A stretch of DNA of 64,000 nucleotides from Jidongwangia harbinensis (GCF_020216025.1 NZ_JAIWNC010000008.1:186001-250000); one strand, 5' to 3'; shown: positions 1 to 9,820, counted from the stretch's first letter. Translations and numbers: made by a program. Notes: generated by a model from the letters alone, not told the origin.

Positions 1-642
1 GAGCGGGCGGAACGGCTCGCCGAGGCGTACGGTGCCCGCGCCGTGCCCTTCGCCGACCTGGACCGGGCACTGGCCGAGGTGGACATCGTGATCAGCGCCA
101 CCGCCTCCACCCAGCCGGTGCTGACCCGGGAGCGGCTCGAGGCGGCCCGGCCGGTGGTCGTCCTGGACCTGGCGGTACCGCGGGACGTCGCACCGGACGC
201 CACCGACGTGGACGGCGTGGTGGTCATCGACATCGACGGTCTGGCCGCCGGGCGGCGCACGCTGCCGGCCGCCGCCGAGACCGCCGCGGTGGAACAGATC
301 GTCGTCGCCGAGGTCGAGCACTTCCTGGCCTGGCTGCGCGGCGCCGACATCGCACCGACCGTGGCTGCGCTGCGTAGCCGAGCCGAGACGGTGGTCGCCA
401 CCGAGCTGCGCCGGCTCAACGCGCGCCGGCCGGAATTCACGGATGAGCAACGGGCCGACGTTTCCCGTACGCTGCACCGGGTCGTTCAGCAACTGCTGCA
501 CTCGCCGACCGTGCGGGTCCGGCAACTCGCCGCCGAACCGGGCGGCGACCAGTACGCCGCGCTGCTGCGTGAGCTGTTCGACCTCGACGTTCCGCACGCC
601 ACCCAGGCCGACGCCGTGCCCGAGATCGGAGGACCCGCATGA
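1..642 (+). CDS. hemA: Glutamyl-tRNA reductase, C-terminal part (cut by window edge)
   Basis: Last 213 residues of the NADPH-dependent reductase that converts glutamyl-tRNA to glutamate-1-semialdehyde, first committed step of C5 tetrapyrrole synthesis. The reading frame is open from base 1, so the catalytic N-terminus lies outside the window. Visible are the end of the Rossmann domain (VDIVISATAST, VVVLDLAVPRDV) and the helical dimerisation domain with the family's LLHSPTVRVRQLA. Its stop overlaps the hemC start by 4 nt (ATGA) after a GGAGG, so the two are translationally coupled. Assignment rests on motifs plus the hemC-hemD-hemB neighbours. Confidence 0.95.
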   Translation, partial: ERAERLAEAYGARAVPFADLDRALAEVDIVISATASTQPVLTRERLEAARPVVVLDLAVPRDVAPDATDVDGVVVIDIDGLAAGRRTLPAAAETAAVEQIVVAEVEHFLAWLRGADIAPTVAALRSRAETVVATELRRLNARRPEFTDEQRADVSRTLHRVVQQLLHSPTVRVRQLAAEPGGDQYAALLRELFDLDVPHATQADAVPEIGGPA

Positions 643-1568
643 GGACGCCGCTGCGTCTCGGCACCCGGGGGAGCACCCTGGCGCTCGCGCAGTCCCAGAC
701 GGTCGCGGACGCACTCACCGCCGCGACCGGGCACCCGGTCGAACTGGTCCGGATCGTCACCGTCGGTGACCGTTCCGGCGCGCCGGTCGCCGAGCTGGGC
801 GTCGGCGTGTTCGTGTCGGCCCTGCGGGACGCCGTGCTGGCCGGCGAGATCGACTTCGCCGTGCACTCCTACAAGGACCTGCCCACCGGCGAGCACCCGA
901 GCCTGCACATCGCGGCCGTGCCGCCGCGGGAGGACCCGCGGGACGCGCTGATCGCCCGGGACGGCCTGACCCTGGCCGAACTGCCGGCCGGCTCCACCAT
1001 CGGTACCGGGGCGGTGCGCCGAATCGCGCAACTGCACGCTCTGGGCCTACAGTTGCAGGTCACGCCGATCCGCGGCAACATCGACAGCCGCATCGCCCGG
1101 GTGCTCGGCCCCACCGCCGACCTCGACGCGGTGGTGCTGGCGCGGGCCGGTGTGGCGCGGATCGGCCGCACGGCCGCGATCACCGAAACGCTGGACCCGA
1201 TGCTCATGCTGCCCGCACCCGCCCAGGGCGCGCTGGCAGTGGAGTGCCGGTCCGGCGACGCAGACCTGGTCGAGTTGCTGGCCGCGCTCGACCATGCACC
1301 GTCCCGGGCCGCTGTCACGGCGGAACGGGCGATGCTCGCCACGCTGGAGGCCGGGTGTTCCGCCCCGGTCGCGGCACATGCCGAGCTTGCCGAGGGCGAG
1401 CACGGAGATGAGATCTACCTGCGCGGTGCCGTGATCAGCCCGGACGGGGCCCGAGACGTCCGGCTGTCGCGCACCGGAACGCCCGCCGACGCGGCGGAGA
1501 TCGGCAAGGCGCTCGCCGCCGATCTCCTCGACGCCGGCGCCGACACCCTGATGGGGAGCACAGAATGA
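639..1568 (+). CDS. hemC: Porphobilinogen deaminase (hydroxymethylbilane synthase)
   Basis: 309 aa, normal family length. Polymerises four porphobilinogens to hydroxymethylbilane in the cytosol. Seen: N-terminal LGTRGSTLALAQSQ, the HSYKDLPT region, the GTGAVRRIAQL and IRGNIDSRIARV substrate-binding segments, and the dipyrromethane cofactor cysteine in LEAGCSAPVAAHAE. It overlaps hemA upstream and hemD downstream by 4 nt each, so it sits inside one translationally coupled heme operon. Confidence 0.97.
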   Translation: MRTPLRLGTRGSTLALAQSQTVADALTAATGHPVELVRIVTVGDRSGAPVAELGVGVFVSALRDAVLAGEIDFAVHSYKDLPTGEHPSLHIAAVPPREDPRDALIARDGLTLAELPAGSTIGTGAVRRIAQLHALGLQLQVTPIRGNIDSRIARVLGPTADLDAVVLARAGVARIGRTAAITETLDPMLMLPAPAQGALAVECRSGDADLVELLAALDHAPSRAAVTAERAMLATLEAGCSAPVAAHAELAEGEHGDEIYLRGAVISPDGARDVRLSRTGTPADAAEIGKALAADLLDAGADTLMGSTE

Positions 1569-3151
1569 CCGCCCGCACCGCCCGCAAGCCCGCCGGACGA
1601 ATCGCGTTCGTCGGCGCCGGACCCGGCGACCCGGAACTCCTCACCCGCCGGGCGCACGACGCCCTGACCGACGCCGACCAGGTGGTCTACGACCGTGGCG
1701 TACCGGACTCCCTGCTCACCGCCATCCGGGCGGAAGCCAAGGAGGACGCGCAGTTCAGCCCGGCCGAGGGCGCGCCCGGCGACGTCGCCAAGGTGCTGCT
1801 CTCCGCGGCCAAGTCCGGCCTGTCCGCGGTACACCTCGTCGCCGGTGACCCGTTCGGTCACGAGGCCGTGGTCTCCGAGGTGCAGGCGGTCGCACGTACC
1901 GCCGTGCACTTCGAGGTCGTGCCCGGCCTGGGCCAGGCCGAGGGCGTCGCCACGTACGCCGGCGTGCCGCTGCCCGGTGTGCGCACCGTCGCGGACGTCG
2001 ACGACGTGACCGCGCTGGACTTCGACGCGCTGGCCGCCGCGGCCGGCCGCGGCTCGTTCGCCGTCGCGGTGGACGCCGGCGACCTCGCCGCCGTCCGGGA
2101 CGGCCTGCTGGCCGCCGGGGTCGAGCCGACCGCGCCGGTCGGCGTGACCGGTGACGGCACCGGGGAGACGCAGTACACCACCACGTCGACGGTGGACAGT
2201 TTCGTCGCCGCGGCGCTCGGCTTCACCGGCCGGGTGGTGCTCACCGTGGGTGCCGAGGTCGCCGAGCGCGACAAGCTGAGCTGGTGGGAGAACCGCCCGC
2301 TGTACGGCTGGAAGGTCCTGGTGCCGCGCACCAAGGAGCAGGCCGGCGCGATGAGTGCCCGGCTCCGCGCGTACGGGGCGATCCCGTGCGAGGTGCCGAC
2401 CATCGCGGTCGAGCCCCCGCGCACCCCGGCGCAGATGGAACGCGCGGTCAAGGGCCTGGTCGACGGCCGGTACGCCTGGGTCGTCTTCACGTCGGTCAAC
2501 GCGGTGCGCGCGGTCTGGGAGAAGTTCGCCGAGCACGGCCTGGACGCCCGCCACTTCGGCGGCGTGAAGATTGCCTGCATCGGTGAGGCCACCGCGGACG
2601 CGGTCCGGGCGTTCGGCATCCAGCCCGAGCTGATCCCCACCGGCGACCAGTCCAGCGAGGGCCTGCTGGCCGAGTTCTCGCCGCACGACGAGATCCTCGA
2701 CCCGGTCGGCCGGGTGCTGCTGCCGCGCGCCGACATCGCCACCGAGACACTCGCCGCCGGGCTCATCGAGCGCGGCTGGGAGGTCGACGACGTGACCGCG
2801 TACCGCACGGTCCGCGCCGCACCGCCGCCGGCCGACATCCGCGACGCGATCAAGTCCGGCGGTTTCGACGCGGTGCTGTTCACCTCCAGCTCCACGGTGC
2901 GCAACCTGGTCGGCATCGCCGGCAAGCCGCACGCCCGCACGGTGGTCGCGGTGATCGGCCCGAAGACCGCCGAGACGGCCACCGAGTTCGGCCTCCGGGT
3001 CGACGTCCAGCCCGCGCACGCCTCGGTGCCGGACCTGGTCGAGGCGCTCGCCGAGTACGCGATCGAACTGCGCGAGAAGCTGGCCGCCATGCCGGCGAAG
3101 CAGCGCCGCGGCTCGAAGGTGCAAGGCCCCACGGCACTGCGCTTCCGATAG
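1565..3151 (+). CDS. hemD: Fused uroporphyrinogen-III methyltransferase-like / uroporphyrinogen-III synthase
   Basis: 528 aa, two domains. Residues about 10-235 have the SUMT/CobA fold ([13 protein letters not shown] near the start, [26 protein letters not shown]); residues about 240-510 are HemD ([34 protein letters not shown]), which cyclises hydroxymethylbilane to uroporphyrinogen III. This fusion is usual in actinobacteria. The SUMT half lacks the canonical GDPFVFGRGGEE and the usual VPGVTSA motifs, so methyltransferase activity toward precorrin/siroheme is uncertain; the HemD half looks intact. Coupled to hemC by an ATGA overlap and 11 nt from hemB. Confidence 0.93.
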   Translation: MTARTARKPAGRIAFVGAGPGDPELLTRRAHDALTDADQVVYDRGVPDSLLTAIRAEAKEDAQFSPAEGAPGDVAKVLLSAAKSGLSAVHLVAGDPFGHEAVVSEVQAVARTAVHFEVVPGLGQAEGVATYAGVPLPGVRTVADVDDVTALDFDALAAAAGRGSFAVAVDAGDLAAVRDGLLAAGVEPTAPVGVTGDGTGETQYTTTSTVDSFVAAALGFTGRVVLTVGAEVAERDKLSWWENRPLYGWKVLVPRTKEQAGAMSARLRAYGAIPCEVPTIAVEPPRTPAQMERAVKGLVDGRYAWVVFTSVNAVRAVWEKFAEHGLDARHFGGVKIACIGEATADAVRAFGIQPELIPTGDQSSEGLLAEFSPHDEILDPVGRVLLPRADIATETLAAGLIERGWEVDDVTAYRTVRAAPPPADIRDAIKSGGFDAVLFTSSSTVRNLVGIAGKPHARTVVAVIGPKTAETATEFGLRVDVQPAHASVPDLVEALAEYAIELREKLAAMPAKQRRGSKVQGPTALRFR

Positions 3152-3162
3152 GGGAGGTTCCG

Positions 3163-4152
3163 ATGTCGTACCCCGACATCCGCCCGCGCCGCCTGCGGCG
3201 CACCGCGGCGATGCGCCGTCTCGTCGAGGAGACGCGCGTCGCCCCCAGCGAGCTCGTGCTGCCCGTCTTCGTCAAGGAGGGCCTGACCGAGCCACGCCCG
3301 ATCGCCTCCATGCCGGGCGTGCTGCAGCACTCCCGGGACTCGCTGCGCAAGGCGGTGCACGAGGCGGTCGGCGCGGGCGTCGGCGGCATCATGCTGTTCG
3401 GCGTGCCGACGAACGAGCACAAGGACCCCACCGGTTCCCGCGGCGTGGACCCCGACGGCATCCTGAACGTGGCCATCCGGGACGTCATCGCCGAGGTGGG
3501 CAACTCCACCGTGGTGATGAGCGACCTGTGCCTGGACGAGTTCACCTCGCACGGGCACTGCGGCGTGCTGGCCCCGGACGGCTCGGTGGACAACGACGCC
3601 ACCCTGGCCGCGTACGCCGAGATGGGCGTCGCGCAGGCCGCCGCCGGCGCACACGTGGTCGGCCCGTCCGGCATGATGGACGGCCAGATCGGCGTGGTCC
3701 GCCGGGCCCTGGACGCGGCCGGTCACACCGACGTCGCCGTGCTGGCCTACGCCGTCAAGTACGCCTCCGCGCTGTACGGCCCGTTCCGCGACGCCGTCGA
3801 GTCCAGCCTGCAGGGCGACCGGCGCACCTACCAGCAGGACCCGCCGAACCTCCGCGAGGCGATGCGCGAGGTCGACCTGGACGTGGCCGAGGGCGCCGAC
3901 ATGGTCATGGTGAAGCCGGCCCTGCCGTACCTGGACGTGATCTCCGCGGTGCACGACCGGGTCGACATCCCGGTCGCCGCCTACCAGATCTCCGGCGAGT
4001 ACGCGATGGTCGAGGCCGCCGCCGCGAACGGGTGGATCGACCGGGAGCGCACCCTCCTGGAGACGCTGACCTCGATCCGGCGCGCCGGGGCGCAGATCAT
4101 CCTCACCTACTGGGCGACCGAGGCCGCCGGCCTGCTCCGCGAGCGCTACTAG
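3163..4152 (+). CDS. hemB: Delta-aminolevulinic acid dehydratase (porphobilinogen synthase)
   Basis: 329 aa. Condenses two 5-aminolevulinates to porphobilinogen. The metal-site loop [14 protein letters not shown], the first active-site lysine region [17 protein letters not shown] and the Schiff-base lysine in [13 protein letters not shown] are all visible. GGGAGG 6 nt upstream fixes the ATG. Last gene of the heme cluster; followed by a 58-bp perfect palindrome that may terminate the operon. Confidence 0.97.
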   Translation: MSYPDIRPRRLRRTAAMRRLVEETRVAPSELVLPVFVKEGLTEPRPIASMPGVLQHSRDSLRKAVHEAVGAGVGGIMLFGVPTNEHKDPTGSRGVDPDGILNVAIRDVIAEVGNSTVVMSDLCLDEFTSHGHCGVLAPDGSVDNDATLAAYAEMGVAQAAAGAHVVGPSGMMDGQIGVVRRALDAAGHTDVAVLAYAVKYASALYGPFRDAVESSLQGDRRTYQQDPPNLREAMREVDLDVAEGADMVMVKPALPYLDVISAVHDRVDIPVAAYQISGEYAMVEAAAANGWIDRERTLLETLTSIRRAGAQIILTYWATEAAGLLRERY

Positions 4153-4210
4153 ACCCCGGCCGATCCGCGCCGAGGGCCGGTCCGCGCCCTGCCCCCGATC
4201 CGCCGCACGG

Positions 4211-4268
4211 GCATAACAGCGCTGGTGTACCACTGGAGCGCTCCAGTGGTACACCAGCGCTGTTATGC
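4211..4268. repeat. Perfect 58-bp palindrome
   Basis: The arms 4211-4239 and 4240-4268 are exact reverse complements with no loop; the left arm starts GCATAACAGCGCTGG and the centre is GGAGC|GCTCC. It lies 58 bp past the hemB stop. Without a T tract it is not a classical terminator, but as RNA it would form a 29-bp hairpin that could end or protect both convergent transcripts. It could also be a remnant of a small mobile element or a protein-binding palindrome. Confidence 0.95.
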
Positions 4269-4345
4269 GGGGTCTATGACGACGTTGGTGTTCCAGTGAC
4301 GGTGATCATGGGCGACCCGTCCGAGGTCGGCTCGGGGTAGCCCGG

Positions 4346-4375
4346 TTATCCACAGGGTTTGGCGAGTTATCCACA
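4346..4375 (+). promoter_or_regulatory. Pair of DnaA boxes (TTATCCACA)
   Basis: Two exact TTATCCACA nonamers in direct orientation at 4346-4354 and 4367-4375, 21 bp apart (two helical turns). Exact DnaA boxes in phase suggest DnaA binding outside oriC; function unknown. Confidence 0.6.
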
Positions 4376-4568
4376 GGGGCGGCGCGCGGCCCTGGCGGGC
4401 TGTCAGCCTGGGTTCATGGAAATCGGCGGAGGCGTGCGGAGCGGGCCGTCCCACTCGGGGCCGGTGCGCCGGTCGAGGCGCATCGCGGACCCGGACCGGC
4501 GAGCCACCGCCGCCACCCGGAGCTCGGGCCGGGCGGCGACGGCGACGGCGACGGCGACAAACCGTAGG

Positions 4569-6989
4569 TCAGTCGTCGTTCATGATGGTGCCGGTGGCCG
4601 TGGCGTCGGTGATCCGGACGTCGGCGAGCCCGGCGATCACCAGGCGCAGCGTCTCGTCCGGCTCGCGCCGGCGGTCGCCACGGACCGCGACCGGGAACGA
4701 CGCGGCGGTCTGCCCGGCCGGCAGCACCCGGCAGCCGGCGTACACGTCGAAGTCGATCAGCGGCCACGCCGTGCCGGGGGTGGTCGCGGCGCAGATCGTC
4801 AGGGCCCGGGTGAGCGGGCGGGACACCGTCACCGGGAACGTCAGGGCCGTGGTGCCCCGGTCGCCCTCGGCGATGCTCGCGTCCCCGACCGACAGCGCGG
4901 CCCGGGAGTGGAAGCGGGCCACCTGGGGGTCGTGGTCGCTGGAACCCTTCGACCCGTTCGTCTCGTCGTCGGCGGCCCAGTCCGCGTTGACGTGCGCGGC
5001 CCGCATCTCGATCAGGTCGGCGTGCAGGGCCGGATTGACGAACAGGTGATCCAGGGTCTGGGCCTGGCCGTCGAAGACATAGGAGTACGCGGACGACGGC
5101 GCGTCCGCGACCAGGTCCTCCCACAGGTTGCGCAGGCCGGCGTCGTACAGCGGGGCCAACTGGTCGCCGGGGTTGGCCGGCACCGGGTCGTCGGGGCGCG
5201 GGAAGACGTTCAGGTCGCCGCCGTAGGCGATCCGGGCGTGCGGCTCCGCGTCCTCGATCGCGCTGGTGATGGCGGCGCCGTACCCGGCCTGTTCGCGGCG
5301 CTGGCCGACCCGGCCGTCCGGTCCCGAGGAGAAGTGGTTGCTGACCGCCCACAGCCGGAACGAGTCGGCCGCACCCGGCGCGGTGCGCACCTGGAACAAC
5401 GCCACCTGCGGCGCCCGGGTGTAGACGTTACTGCCGTCCACCCCGGTCGAACGGTCCACGTCGGCCGGGAGCACCGCGTTGAGCGTCTTCGGGTTGGACA
5501 CGTCGGCGTTGCCGGGCAGCGCCGCACTGCGGTACTCCACCTCGGGCGCCGAGCCGAGCACCGGGTGGTCCGCGGTCGGCGGCACCAGGGACAGGCGGTC
5601 CGTGCGGTACAGGAAGGCGGCCGTGATGCCGCGGGCGTCGGCGCCGGAGCGGTCGTACGCGGCGTCGTACCCGGGACCGCCCCTGCTCTTGATCGTCAGC
5701 GCCAGCTCCTGCAACGTGTCCGGGCGGCCGTCGGCGTCGTTCACCGTGCCGCAGCTCAGCGCGTTGCCGGAAACCGTGCAGATGTCCTGGTCCTCGGCCT
5801 CCTGGGCGAGGATGAGGTCGGGTGCGTGCATCGCCGTGACGATCTGGTCGGCCAGGTCGTCCAGCTTGTCGGTGTACGCGGACTCGGTGGCGGGCGCGTA
5901 GTCGAACGGCGGGCTGACGCCGGGGCAGCCGGTGTTGCCGAGGAAGTCACAGCCGTCGAACGGGTCGTCGCGGAAGTCGTACAGGTTCTCCACGTTGTAC
6001 GTCGACACCGCCAGTTCCCGGGAGCGGACCGCCGGCCGGGGCGGACTGTTCCGGGACGGGTCGGCTCCGTTGCGGAACGCGGCGCTCGACGGCTGGATGC
6101 CGTACTTGTTGAACGAGTAGTAGAGGCCGCCGACCGCGTCGCCGGACAGCACGTCGAAGGTCTTGGCCGGCGGCAGCAGGACGGTGTTGTCACCGGCCGT
6201 CGCCTTCACGCCCAGCGGGCCCAGCAGGATGCGGTTGCCGTTGCCGTTGTCGAAGCGGGCCGGGTCGTCGTCCAGCGGGTGCGCGTCGCGGAACACCCGG
6301 CGGGCCCGGCGATCGGACCGGTCCAGCAGCGGATCGTCCCGGTCCACCACCCAGATCTCCGAGTCGGCGGTGTCGCTGAACACGTTGCGGCCGGACACCG
6401 CGCCGGAGCGGGCCCGGACCCGCAGCTGCATGCCCTCGTGCCGCTCCCAGAAGCGGTCCGCGGCGGACACCTGCACCGGGGGCACGGCGTCGTCCACCGC
6501 CACGTCCGCGGCCACGCCGGAGTCCAGCTTGGTCACCAGCGAGGCGCTGGACAGCTGGGTCATCGAGAAGTACTCGGAGACGCGGGCCCGGACGACCACC
6601 TCGTCGCCCACGGTCGGCACGTACCCGCCGATCAGCGACGTGAAGCTGCCCATGAACACGAAGATGCCGTCGGAACTGGCCGGGTCGCCGTCGGTGAAAC
6701 CGTTGCGGCTCTGCAGGAAGAAGCCGTTCTGGGCGGCGCCGGTGTCGGTGCGGGCCAGGGTGCGCTGGGTGATCACCCCGCGAACGTCGTACAGCGTGGA
6801 ACTGGTGCCGTTGCCGGACGGATTGGCCAGCGGCGAACGGTCGGTGCGCGGATTCTCCGTGTCGGTGGTGGTGCCCTGGACGGCGCCGACGGTCAGCGGT
6901 TCGGGGTCGGCGGCGCGGGCCGTGCCGGGCAGCAGAGCTGCCGCGACGATCGGGGCGACCAGGATGGGCATGATGCGGCGGTAACGCAC
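4569..6989 (-). CDS. Secreted endonuclease/exonuclease/phosphatase-family nuclease with Calx-beta tail
   Basis: 806 aa. N-terminal signal peptide (RRIMPILVAPIVAAALLPG, then TARAA). Residues about 30-320 resemble the OB-fold-like region of ExeM/NucH extracellular nucleases; the EEP nuclease domain starts at about 326 (LAVSTYNVENLYDF) and ends with the catalytic SDHDPQVARF at about 690. The last 100 residues (ALSVGDASIAEGDRG ... DETLRLVIAG) are a Calx-beta repeat, a Ca-binding adhesion-type fold. Likely extracellular DNA degradation or phosphodiester scavenging. A GGAGG lies upstream of the GTG start. Stand-alone gene. Confidence 0.85.
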   Translation of the reverse strand: MRYRRIMPILVAPIVAAALLPGTARAADPEPLTVGAVQGTTTDTENPRTDRSPLANPSGNGTSSTLYDVRGVITQRTLARTDTGAAQNGFFLQSRNGFTDGDPASSDGIFVFMGSFTSLIGGYVPTVGDEVVVRARVSEYFSMTQLSSASLVTKLDSGVAADVAVDDAVPPVQVSAADRFWERHEGMQLRVRARSGAVSGRNVFSDTADSEIWVVDRDDPLLDRSDRRARRVFRDAHPLDDDPARFDNGNGNRILLGPLGVKATAGDNTVLLPPAKTFDVLSGDAVGGLYYSFNKYGIQPSSAAFRNGADPSRNSPPRPAVRSRELAVSTYNVENLYDFRDDPFDGCDFLGNTGCPGVSPPFDYAPATESAYTDKLDDLADQIVTAMHAPDLILAQEAEDQDICTVSGNALSCGTVNDADGRPDTLQELALTIKSRGGPGYDAAYDRSGADARGITAAFLYRTDRLSLVPPTADHPVLGSAPEVEYRSAALPGNADVSNPKTLNAVLPADVDRSTGVDGSNVYTRAPQVALFQVRTAPGAADSFRLWAVSNHFSSGPDGRVGQRREQAGYGAAITSAIEDAEPHARIAYGGDLNVFPRPDDPVPANPGDQLAPLYDAGLRNLWEDLVADAPSSAYSYVFDGQAQTLDHLFVNPALHADLIEMRAAHVNADWAADDETNGSKGSSDHDPQVARFHSRAALSVGDASIAEGDRGTTALTFPVTVSRPLTRALTICAATTPGTAWPLIDFDVYAGCRVLPAGQTAASFPVAVRGDRRREPDETLRLVIAGLADVRITDATATGTIMNDD

Positions 6990-7042
6990 GGAGCCTCCAC
7001 AGCGGAGCTGTCTACGGGGTACGCCGACCCTAAATCCCCAGC

Positions 7043-8062
7043 TCAGTCCTTGGGTTCCAGGCTCTGTACCAGTTGGGCAACGTCGATGCCGTACTCGTAC
7101 CAGTCGCGGTCGGACTGGAAGCCCAACTCGGCGTTAACCTTCAGCATCGACTCGTTGTGGTGTGCGTTCCAGGTCTGCACCTCGAGCAGCCCCGGCTCGG
7201 CGGAGCGCAACTCGAACAGCATGCGTGCCTTGATCGCCCGGTCGATGCCGTATCCGCGGTGGTCGCGCACCACGATGGTGTCGTACTGGTCGGCGCGTTG
7301 CGGGTGCTGGGCCGGCACCACCACCTCGGTGAGCCCGGCGACCACCCCGGTGGCCTCGTGCACGGCGAGCACGATGTACGGCTTCAGCCCGCGCTTGTGG
7401 AGCGTGTTCAGGCTGTCCCGCAGGCGCTGCGGGTCGGACGAGCGGGGTGCCAGGTCGAGGTCGTTCTCGTCGTCCGGGGCCTCCAGCTTGGCCTGGGCGT
7501 ACGCCTCCAGCATCTGGTCCGGCGGGCCACCCGGGTGATACTCCACGCGGTAACCGGGCGCGATGCCCCGGGCCATCTCGCCCAGCGCCAGCCAGTCCAC
7601 CGTGGACAGGCGCAGCACGCTCCGGGTCTCCAGATATTCCTGTTCGAACCCCATCGACTCGTAGAAGCCGATCGCCGGCGTGCCGCCGATCGCCTCCACC
7701 CCGATGGAGGAGAAGCCTTCCAGGTACGCCCTACGCGCAGCGACGGCCACCAGCTCCCGGCCCAGCCCGCGGCGGCGCAGATCGGGGTGCACCAGCACCT
7801 CGAGCACGCCGATGTCGCCCAGCAGCAGGATGCTCACATGGCCGAAGACGCGGCTCTCGCCCTCCGGCAGCCGGTCGTCCTCGGCCACCCAGCAGATCCG
7901 GCGCTCGCCCGGCATGGTCTCGGCGAGATACTCCCTGACCTGCACGTCCTGCCACGGTGGATCGTCCGGGAGGTCCAGCGCCAGGACTGAGTTCAACGTC
8001 TCCACGAGCGAATGGACCTCCGCCGCCGACGCGGTCCGGGGATCCCACTCACGCACCCTCAC
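7043..8062 (-). CDS. Tandem-GNAT N-acetyltransferase
   Basis: 339 aa with two GNAT folds. The first (about 1-150) has the acetyl-CoA loop HPDLRRRGLGRELV and IGFYESMGF; the second (about 170-335) has VRDHRGYGIDRAIKARM and the terminal NAELGF segment. The double-GNAT layout recalls mycothiol synthase MshD, but I see no specific MshD signature, so the acyl acceptor is unknown. Separately transcribed from the nuclease downstream. Confidence 0.8.
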   Translation of the reverse strand: MRVREWDPRTASAAEVHSLVETLNSVLALDLPDDPPWQDVQVREYLAETMPGERRICWVAEDDRLPEGESRVFGHVSILLLGDIGVLEVLVHPDLRRRGLGRELVAVAARRAYLEGFSSIGVEAIGGTPAIGFYESMGFEQEYLETRSVLRLSTVDWLALGEMARGIAPGYRVEYHPGGPPDQMLEAYAQAKLEAPDDENDLDLAPRSSDPQRLRDSLNTLHKRGLKPYIVLAVHEATGVVAGLTEVVVPAQHPQRADQYDTIVVRDHRGYGIDRAIKARMLFELRSAEPGLLEVQTWNAHHNESMLKVNAELGFQSDRDWYEYGIDVAQLVQSLEPKD

Positions 8063-8139
8063 CCGTACAGCTTGCCGTGCGAGCGAGCGTCAGGGAAGGT
8101 CTGACCGATTAAATGTACGGGCGCCGTTACGCTGAGTCG

Positions 8140-9744
8140 TCATTGGCGACTACGAACGCCGTACTCGTTGGCCGCGTCGAAGACCTTCTGTGCGTACGGT
8201 CGCACCGCGTTGTAGGTCAGGATCGCGTCCCACCACGCGTCCGCCTTGGACACGTCCCGGCCACCCTTGCAGAGGTACAGCGCGGCGGCCACGGCGGCGT
8301 CGTCGATGTCGTTCGGATCCGAGATGCCGTTGTTGTCGGCGTCCACTCCGCTCTCCCGCCAGGTCGACGGAATGAACTGCATCGGCCCGACCGCCCGGTC
8401 GTACTGCGGGTCACCGTCGACCGTGCCCTGATCGGTGTCCCGGATCTCCTGCCGTCCGCCCCGCCCGTCCAGCGGCAGCCCGTAGATCGTCGGCTGCACC
8501 TGGCCGTCCGCGCCGAGCACGGCGCCGTTGGCGCTGCCGTGCGACGACTCGACCTTCCCGATCGCGGCGATGGTGGTCCAGCTCAGCCGGCAGTTCGGTG
8601 CGGTACGGGCGGCGACCAGCTCGGCGTACCCGTAAGCCTGGACGGCGACCACCGGGATGCCCACCCGGGTGCCGACATCCTGTGCCCAGCCGGCCAGTGC
8701 GTCGGCCGGGCGGGCACCGGTGACCGCGGGTGCGGTGGGCGCGGCCGGCGCCGAGCCGATCACGCCGGGCGGCGGGAGGGCGGACGCGGACTGGGCCGGG
8801 GCGGCCGCCTGACCCGGCGGGAAGCCGGGGGTGGTGCTGGCCGCGGGCGCCGGCGGCAGGGCTTCGGGTACGAGGTACGCACCCGCGGTGCCCGCCGCGC
8901 CCAGTAGCAGCACGCCGATCAGCGCCGGAATGACGAGGCGGCCGGTGGGGCGCCGGGCCCAGGCGGAGGTGCTCCGGCCGACGGTACGCACGGCGCGGAC
9001 CGGGTTGGCGTGCCGCAGGATCCGGGTGACGCGCCGCTCGGAGTCGCGGCCCATGGTCATGACGTCGGTCCGGGCCACCGGCGCGGCCGCGGCGGCGGAC
9101 GTGACGGTCATCGCCCCGTCGGGCCGGGCGGTGGCGGGCTGGCTCGGCTTCGCGGCGGCGGGCGGGCCGGACGGCCCCGGACCAGCCGGGCCGGCACCGG
9201 GCGAGGCGGCGCTGAACGGGCCGGCGTTGGGCGGGCCGGCGTTGGGTGAGGCGGCAGCGCTCGGAGCGGCTGGAGGCGGCGTAGAAGCGGGCGATGCGCC
9301 AGGAGGAGGAGCAGCGGCAGCCGGCTGATCGGCGGCGGCAGGCGGCGCGGACGTAGACGCGGCCGGCGAAGGCTGGGGAGCGGCGGCGGCCGGTGCCTCG
9401 AACGACGGCGGGGCAGCAGCGGCTGGCGGAGCGGCGGCGGCCGGGCCCGTCGAAGGCAAGAATGCGGCGGCCGGCGGGGCAGCCTCGGGCCCGGGGTTCG
9501 GCGGGGCCGTCGAAGGCGAGGATCCGGTGGCCGGCGGGGCCGTCGAAGGCGAGGAAGCGACGGCCGGCGGGGCCGACGGAGGCGAGGAAGCGGCGGCCGC
9601 TGGGGCAGCCTCGGGCCCGGCGTTCGGCATGCCGTCCGGCTGGTCGGCCGGCGCTGCGCCGGAGCTGCCCAACGGCCCGTCCAGATGCGGCGCCGACGGC
9701 CGCAGGCCGCCCCGGTCCTCTGGTGTGCCCTGCCCCTCCTCCAC
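8140..9744 (-). CDS. Membrane-anchored lytic transglycosylase
   Basis: 534 aa. Residues 1-about 235 are an Ala/Pro-rich cytoplasmic low-complexity region, then one membrane segment (VIPALIGVLLLGAAG), a Pro/Ala linker and, from about 345, an SLT/MltB-like domain with the probable catalytic Glu in AIGKVESSHG, AVGPMQFIPSTW, and a DADNNGISDPND metal-loop-like motif. It would cleave glycan strands of peptidoglycan outside the membrane. The GTG start is preceded by TAATGT 7 nt upstream, suggesting a leaderless transcript divergent from the FmdB gene. Low complexity makes the exact N-terminus less certain. Confidence 0.85.
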   Translation of the reverse strand: MEEGQGTPEDRGGLRPSAPHLDGPLGSSGAAPADQPDGMPNAGPEAAPAAAASSPPSAPPAVASSPSTAPPATGSSPSTAPPNPGPEAAPPAAAFLPSTGPAAAAPPAAAAPPSFEAPAAAAPQPSPAASTSAPPAAADQPAAAAPPPGASPASTPPPAAPSAAASPNAGPPNAGPFSAASPGAGPAGPGPSGPPAAAKPSQPATARPDGAMTVTSAAAAAPVARTDVMTMGRDSERRVTRILRHANPVRAVRTVGRSTSAWARRPTGRLVIPALIGVLLLGAAGTAGAYLVPEALPPAPAASTTPGFPPGQAAAPAQSASALPPPGVIGSAPAAPTAPAVTGARPADALAGWAQDVGTRVGIPVVAVQAYGYAELVAARTAPNCRLSWTTIAAIGKVESSHGSANGAVLGADGQVQPTIYGLPLDGRGGRQEIRDTDQGTVDGDPQYDRAVGPMQFIPSTWRESGVDADNNGISDPNDIDDAAVAAALYLCKGGRDVSKADAWWDAILTYNAVRPYAQKVFDAANEYGVRSRQ

Positions 9745-9751
9745 ACGACCG

Positions 9752-9757
9752 ACATTA
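9752..9757 (-). promoter_or_regulatory. Leaderless -10 box of the transglycosylase gene
   Basis: TAATGT on the minus strand, 7 nt before the GTG at 9744. Confidence 0.5.
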
Positions 9758-9808
9758 CCCGCACCGAGCCACCGCGGGACGGGCGAGCGTCGATGCGGTC
9801 CGGGGGCT

Positions 9809-9814
9809 TACGCT
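9809..9814 (+). promoter_or_regulatory. Leaderless -10 box of the FmdB gene
   Basis: TACGCT exactly 6 nt before the ATG at 9821, so the start codon would be at or next to the +1. Confidence 0.55.
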
Positions 9815-9820
9815 GTGCGG

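Larger units (their letters stand above)
4153..4568. other. Gene-free gap with palindrome and DnaA boxes
   Basis: 416 bp between the hemB stop and the stop of the convergent nuclease gene. It holds the 58-bp palindrome and two DnaA boxes described separately, followed by an alternating gac/ggc-rich stretch near 4530-4560. No frame with plausible coding content was seen. Confidence 0.6.

Noticed and set aside
1415..4254. Long minus-strand frames across the heme operon
   Set aside because: Antisense to hemC/hemD/hemB, which have clear family motifs; composition typical of shadow frames.
4359..7538. Very long open frame on the plus strand
   Set aside because: It is antisense to the secreted nuclease and GNAT genes, is Arg/Val/Gly-biased and shows no domain; a high-GC shadow.
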